Positions 62,618-64,000 of a DNA stretch of 64,000 nucleotides are shown piece after piece. The position numbers were made by a program, and so were the translations under genes. Origin of the DNA: Lachnospiraceae bacterium (lineage in GTDB: Bacteria; Bacillota; Clostridia; Lachnospirales; Lachnospiraceae); assembly GCA_031263035.1 (NCBI GenBank), contig JAISGP010000151.1, positions 1-64,000 on the forward strand. Reading direction: 5' to 3'. Position 1 is the stretch's first letter, and every line of letters begins with the position of its first letter. The notes below the pieces were generated by a model. That model was not told where the DNA came from. It did not search any database and saw only the letters and a program-made list of their open reading frames with translations.

Positions 62618-64000
62618 ATGGCATTACATTCAAGCGATAACCGCCATCTTGGAGTTTCACCATTTGGTTCAGTAATGACTGATGGGTATTCTTTGGATTT
62701 GGGTTTGGATCAAGCTGGTATCTTTTCTAAGTCTGCACGTAAAACTACTCAAAAGGGTCTTAAAGCACTATCTACATTTGAAGGAATTGATAAAGCTTTT
62801 GAAAAAATAGCAATTTTATACGGAAGTAAGAAAACTAATAGTAGAACAGGTTCTGATAAGAGTTCAAGAACTGTTGATTTTGCTTTAAATCAAATCAAAC
62901 ATGTAGGTATTTCACATCCTAAACAAAAAGAACAGAAAGTTGATTATTGGAGAGTAGGATGGGATGGCGTACATGATGAAACATCTTTAAAATTTACAAA
63001 AGGTCAGACTGTTGAATTGTCGATGACACTTGGTGGAACACCAGTTGGATTTTTTAATTCTTCTCCATTTTATACAGTTAAGGTACCGATTAGTATCCCC
63101 AATGAGGATGGTTTTGGACCATGTGGTGAATTAGGAGGTTTGTGTGACCCTGTTGATTGTAGAGAACATACTCTGAAATTGGTAAAAGACCTTAATGATA
63201 CTGTATTACCAAGTATTGGGTCATTAGGTCCATATTTGGAAGCATGGCCTATATTTAGTGAACCTGATAATTCGGGTAAGAAAATAGTATATAAGCAATG
63301 GTGTTTAGATTATTGTGGTTTCGGTGGTACACATGAATTATCTGCCGTTTCAGCACAATATCCGGGAGTTAAAATAGCAAGAGATACTATGAGTGGTAGA
63401 TTCTCACTATTCGCACCTGAAGATTATACACCAGCACCGTTTAAACAAACACACGCTTCCATTTTGAAAGGATGTGAAGATTGTCCAGCAGGTTATGATA
63501 CGATTGACGGAGGTTTTGTTTACGCAATTGCTTTGGAAGATGATGGTGAAGATAAAACATCAGTAGTAAGTGGGTTGCCAAATGCAGTAGCAAGTTCGGT
63601 AATTAAAACTGGGCAAGATTATGGCGTAGGACACTATATAGTAGTTTTGTCTAAAAAACTAAAAGCTGAAGATGAAAAAACATTTGTTACAGCAAATCCT
63701 ACCGCTACATTATTGGCAGTTGGAACTAAAGATGCTTTTTGTAAAAATGCTGATATTGTAGAAACAGCATGGGTTGAATGTTCTCAATGTTCTGCTACTG
63801 AAGCTACTTATAGAATTCTAATTCCAGATGATTGTAAAGGTTCGCGATTGGAAGAACTAAAAGAAGCATACCCTGATTTAACTATTACTCAAGTATCATC
63901 ACAGAATTGCGTATCCTTATTTGAAACTAAGGTTATGACTGACTTTAGTTGTGTAGAAGGATGTAGTCCCGCTATTATAGAACAAGTATTTAAATCAGAA
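62618..64000 (+). CDS. virion structural protein candidate, incomplete at window end
   Basis: The frame is open from ATG 62618 (MALHSSDNRHLGVSPFGSVM) to the window edge, 461 codons without a stop. Cys-rich for this phage (GPCGELGGLCDPVDC, CEDCPAGYD, ECSQCSATEA). A long late gene after the neck candidates is expected to encode a tail tube, sheath or similar; no motif decides which. Confidence 0.65.
   Translation, partial: MALHSSDNRHLGVSPFGSVMTDGYSLDLGLDQAGIFSKSARKTTQKGLKALSTFEGIDKAFEKIAILYGSKKTNSRTGSDKSSRTVDFALNQIKHVGISHPKQKEQKVDYWRVGWDGVHDETSLKFTKGQTVELSMTLGGTPVGFFNSSPFYTVKVPISIPNEDGFGPCGELGGLCDPVDCREHTLKLVKDLNDTVLPSIGSLGPYLEAWPIFSEPDNSGKKIVYKQWCLDYCGFGGTHELSAVSAQYPGVKIARDTMSGRFSLFAPEDYTPAPFKQTHASILKGCEDCPAGYDTIDGGFVYAIALEDDGEDKTSVVSGLPNAVASSVIKTGQDYGVGHYIVVLSKKLKAEDEKTFVTANPTATLLAVGTKDAFCKNADIVETAWVECSQCSATEATYRILIPDDCKGSRLEELKEAYPDLTITQVSSQNCVSLFETKVMTDFSCVEGCSPAIIEQVFKSE

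Noticed and set aside
1..64000. Integrated prophage with attachment sites
   Set aside because: No integrase, no att-like direct repeats at tRNA genes and no host gene flanks beyond the IS-bounded mosaic are visible in the window.

Overview
The window is AT-rich DNA from a large tailed bacteriophage of a Bacteroidota host, most likely a flavobacterium, interrupted by a bacterial insertion-sequence mosaic. The host assignment rests on promoters of the form TTTG-N19/20-TAnnTTTG, A-rich leaders in place of Shine-Dalgarno sites, and flavobacterial-looking IS1595-family transposases and Rhs sequence. No integrase is visible.

Layout. (1) 1-126: remnant of an IS1595-family 3' end. (2) 131-9446: leftward genes, mostly unknown (DUF1281-like protein, zinc aminopeptidase, small basic and membrane proteins). 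It is rich in regulatory RNA: six short pseudoknot leaders just before start codons, a duplicated ~130-nt structured RNA, and five sites matching the sigma-54 -24/-12 consensus. (3) 9.65-11.5 kb: non-coding, repeat-rich DNA with gene fragments. (4) 11.5-17.4 kb: bacterial mosaic with a truncated IS, half a lipoprotein gene, an orphan Rhs C-terminal gene, an ISXO2-like element, the other lipoprotein half, an intact IS1595-family element and a broken methyltransferase gene. (5) 17.4-24 kb: small leftward phage genes, several paralogous, several with in-frame stops or frameshifts. (6) 24.2-41.9 kb: leftward replication and nucleotide block (family B DNA polymerase, vWA/TROVE-like protein, ribonucleotide reductase with an intein at the catalytic cysteine, SSB-like protein, MazG-like protein, thymidylate synthase, T5 A1-like phosphoesterase, PhoH, RecA, helicase) with tRNA-Leu(UAA) and a CAU tRNA. 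(7) 42.0-43.8 kb: divergent non-coding hub with two promoter-driven RNAs, one large and pseudoknotted. (8) 43.86-64 kb: rightward block with GroEL- and GroES-like chaperonins, IHF-like protein, terminase, portal, scaffold-like protein, major capsid candidate and head/neck candidates. Zinc-ribbon/Vsr-like homing endonucleases, two of them decayed, sit beside the core genes.

The most notable candidate for a new system is a promoter-driven, terminator-ended ~220-nt RNA between terminase and portal (51312-51532). It carries one perfect Cas12a-type CRISPR repeat handle with no array and no cas genes, the architecture of an RNA anti-CRISPR. Next are the large pseudoknotted RNA at 42.97-43.57 kb and the recurrent preQ1-I-like pseudoknot leaders in the first 9.5 kb.

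The leftward block copies DNA and supplies dNTPs; the rightward block folds, builds and fills the capsid; the RNAs lie at the switch points between them. All assignments come from reading motifs by eye, without database searches.
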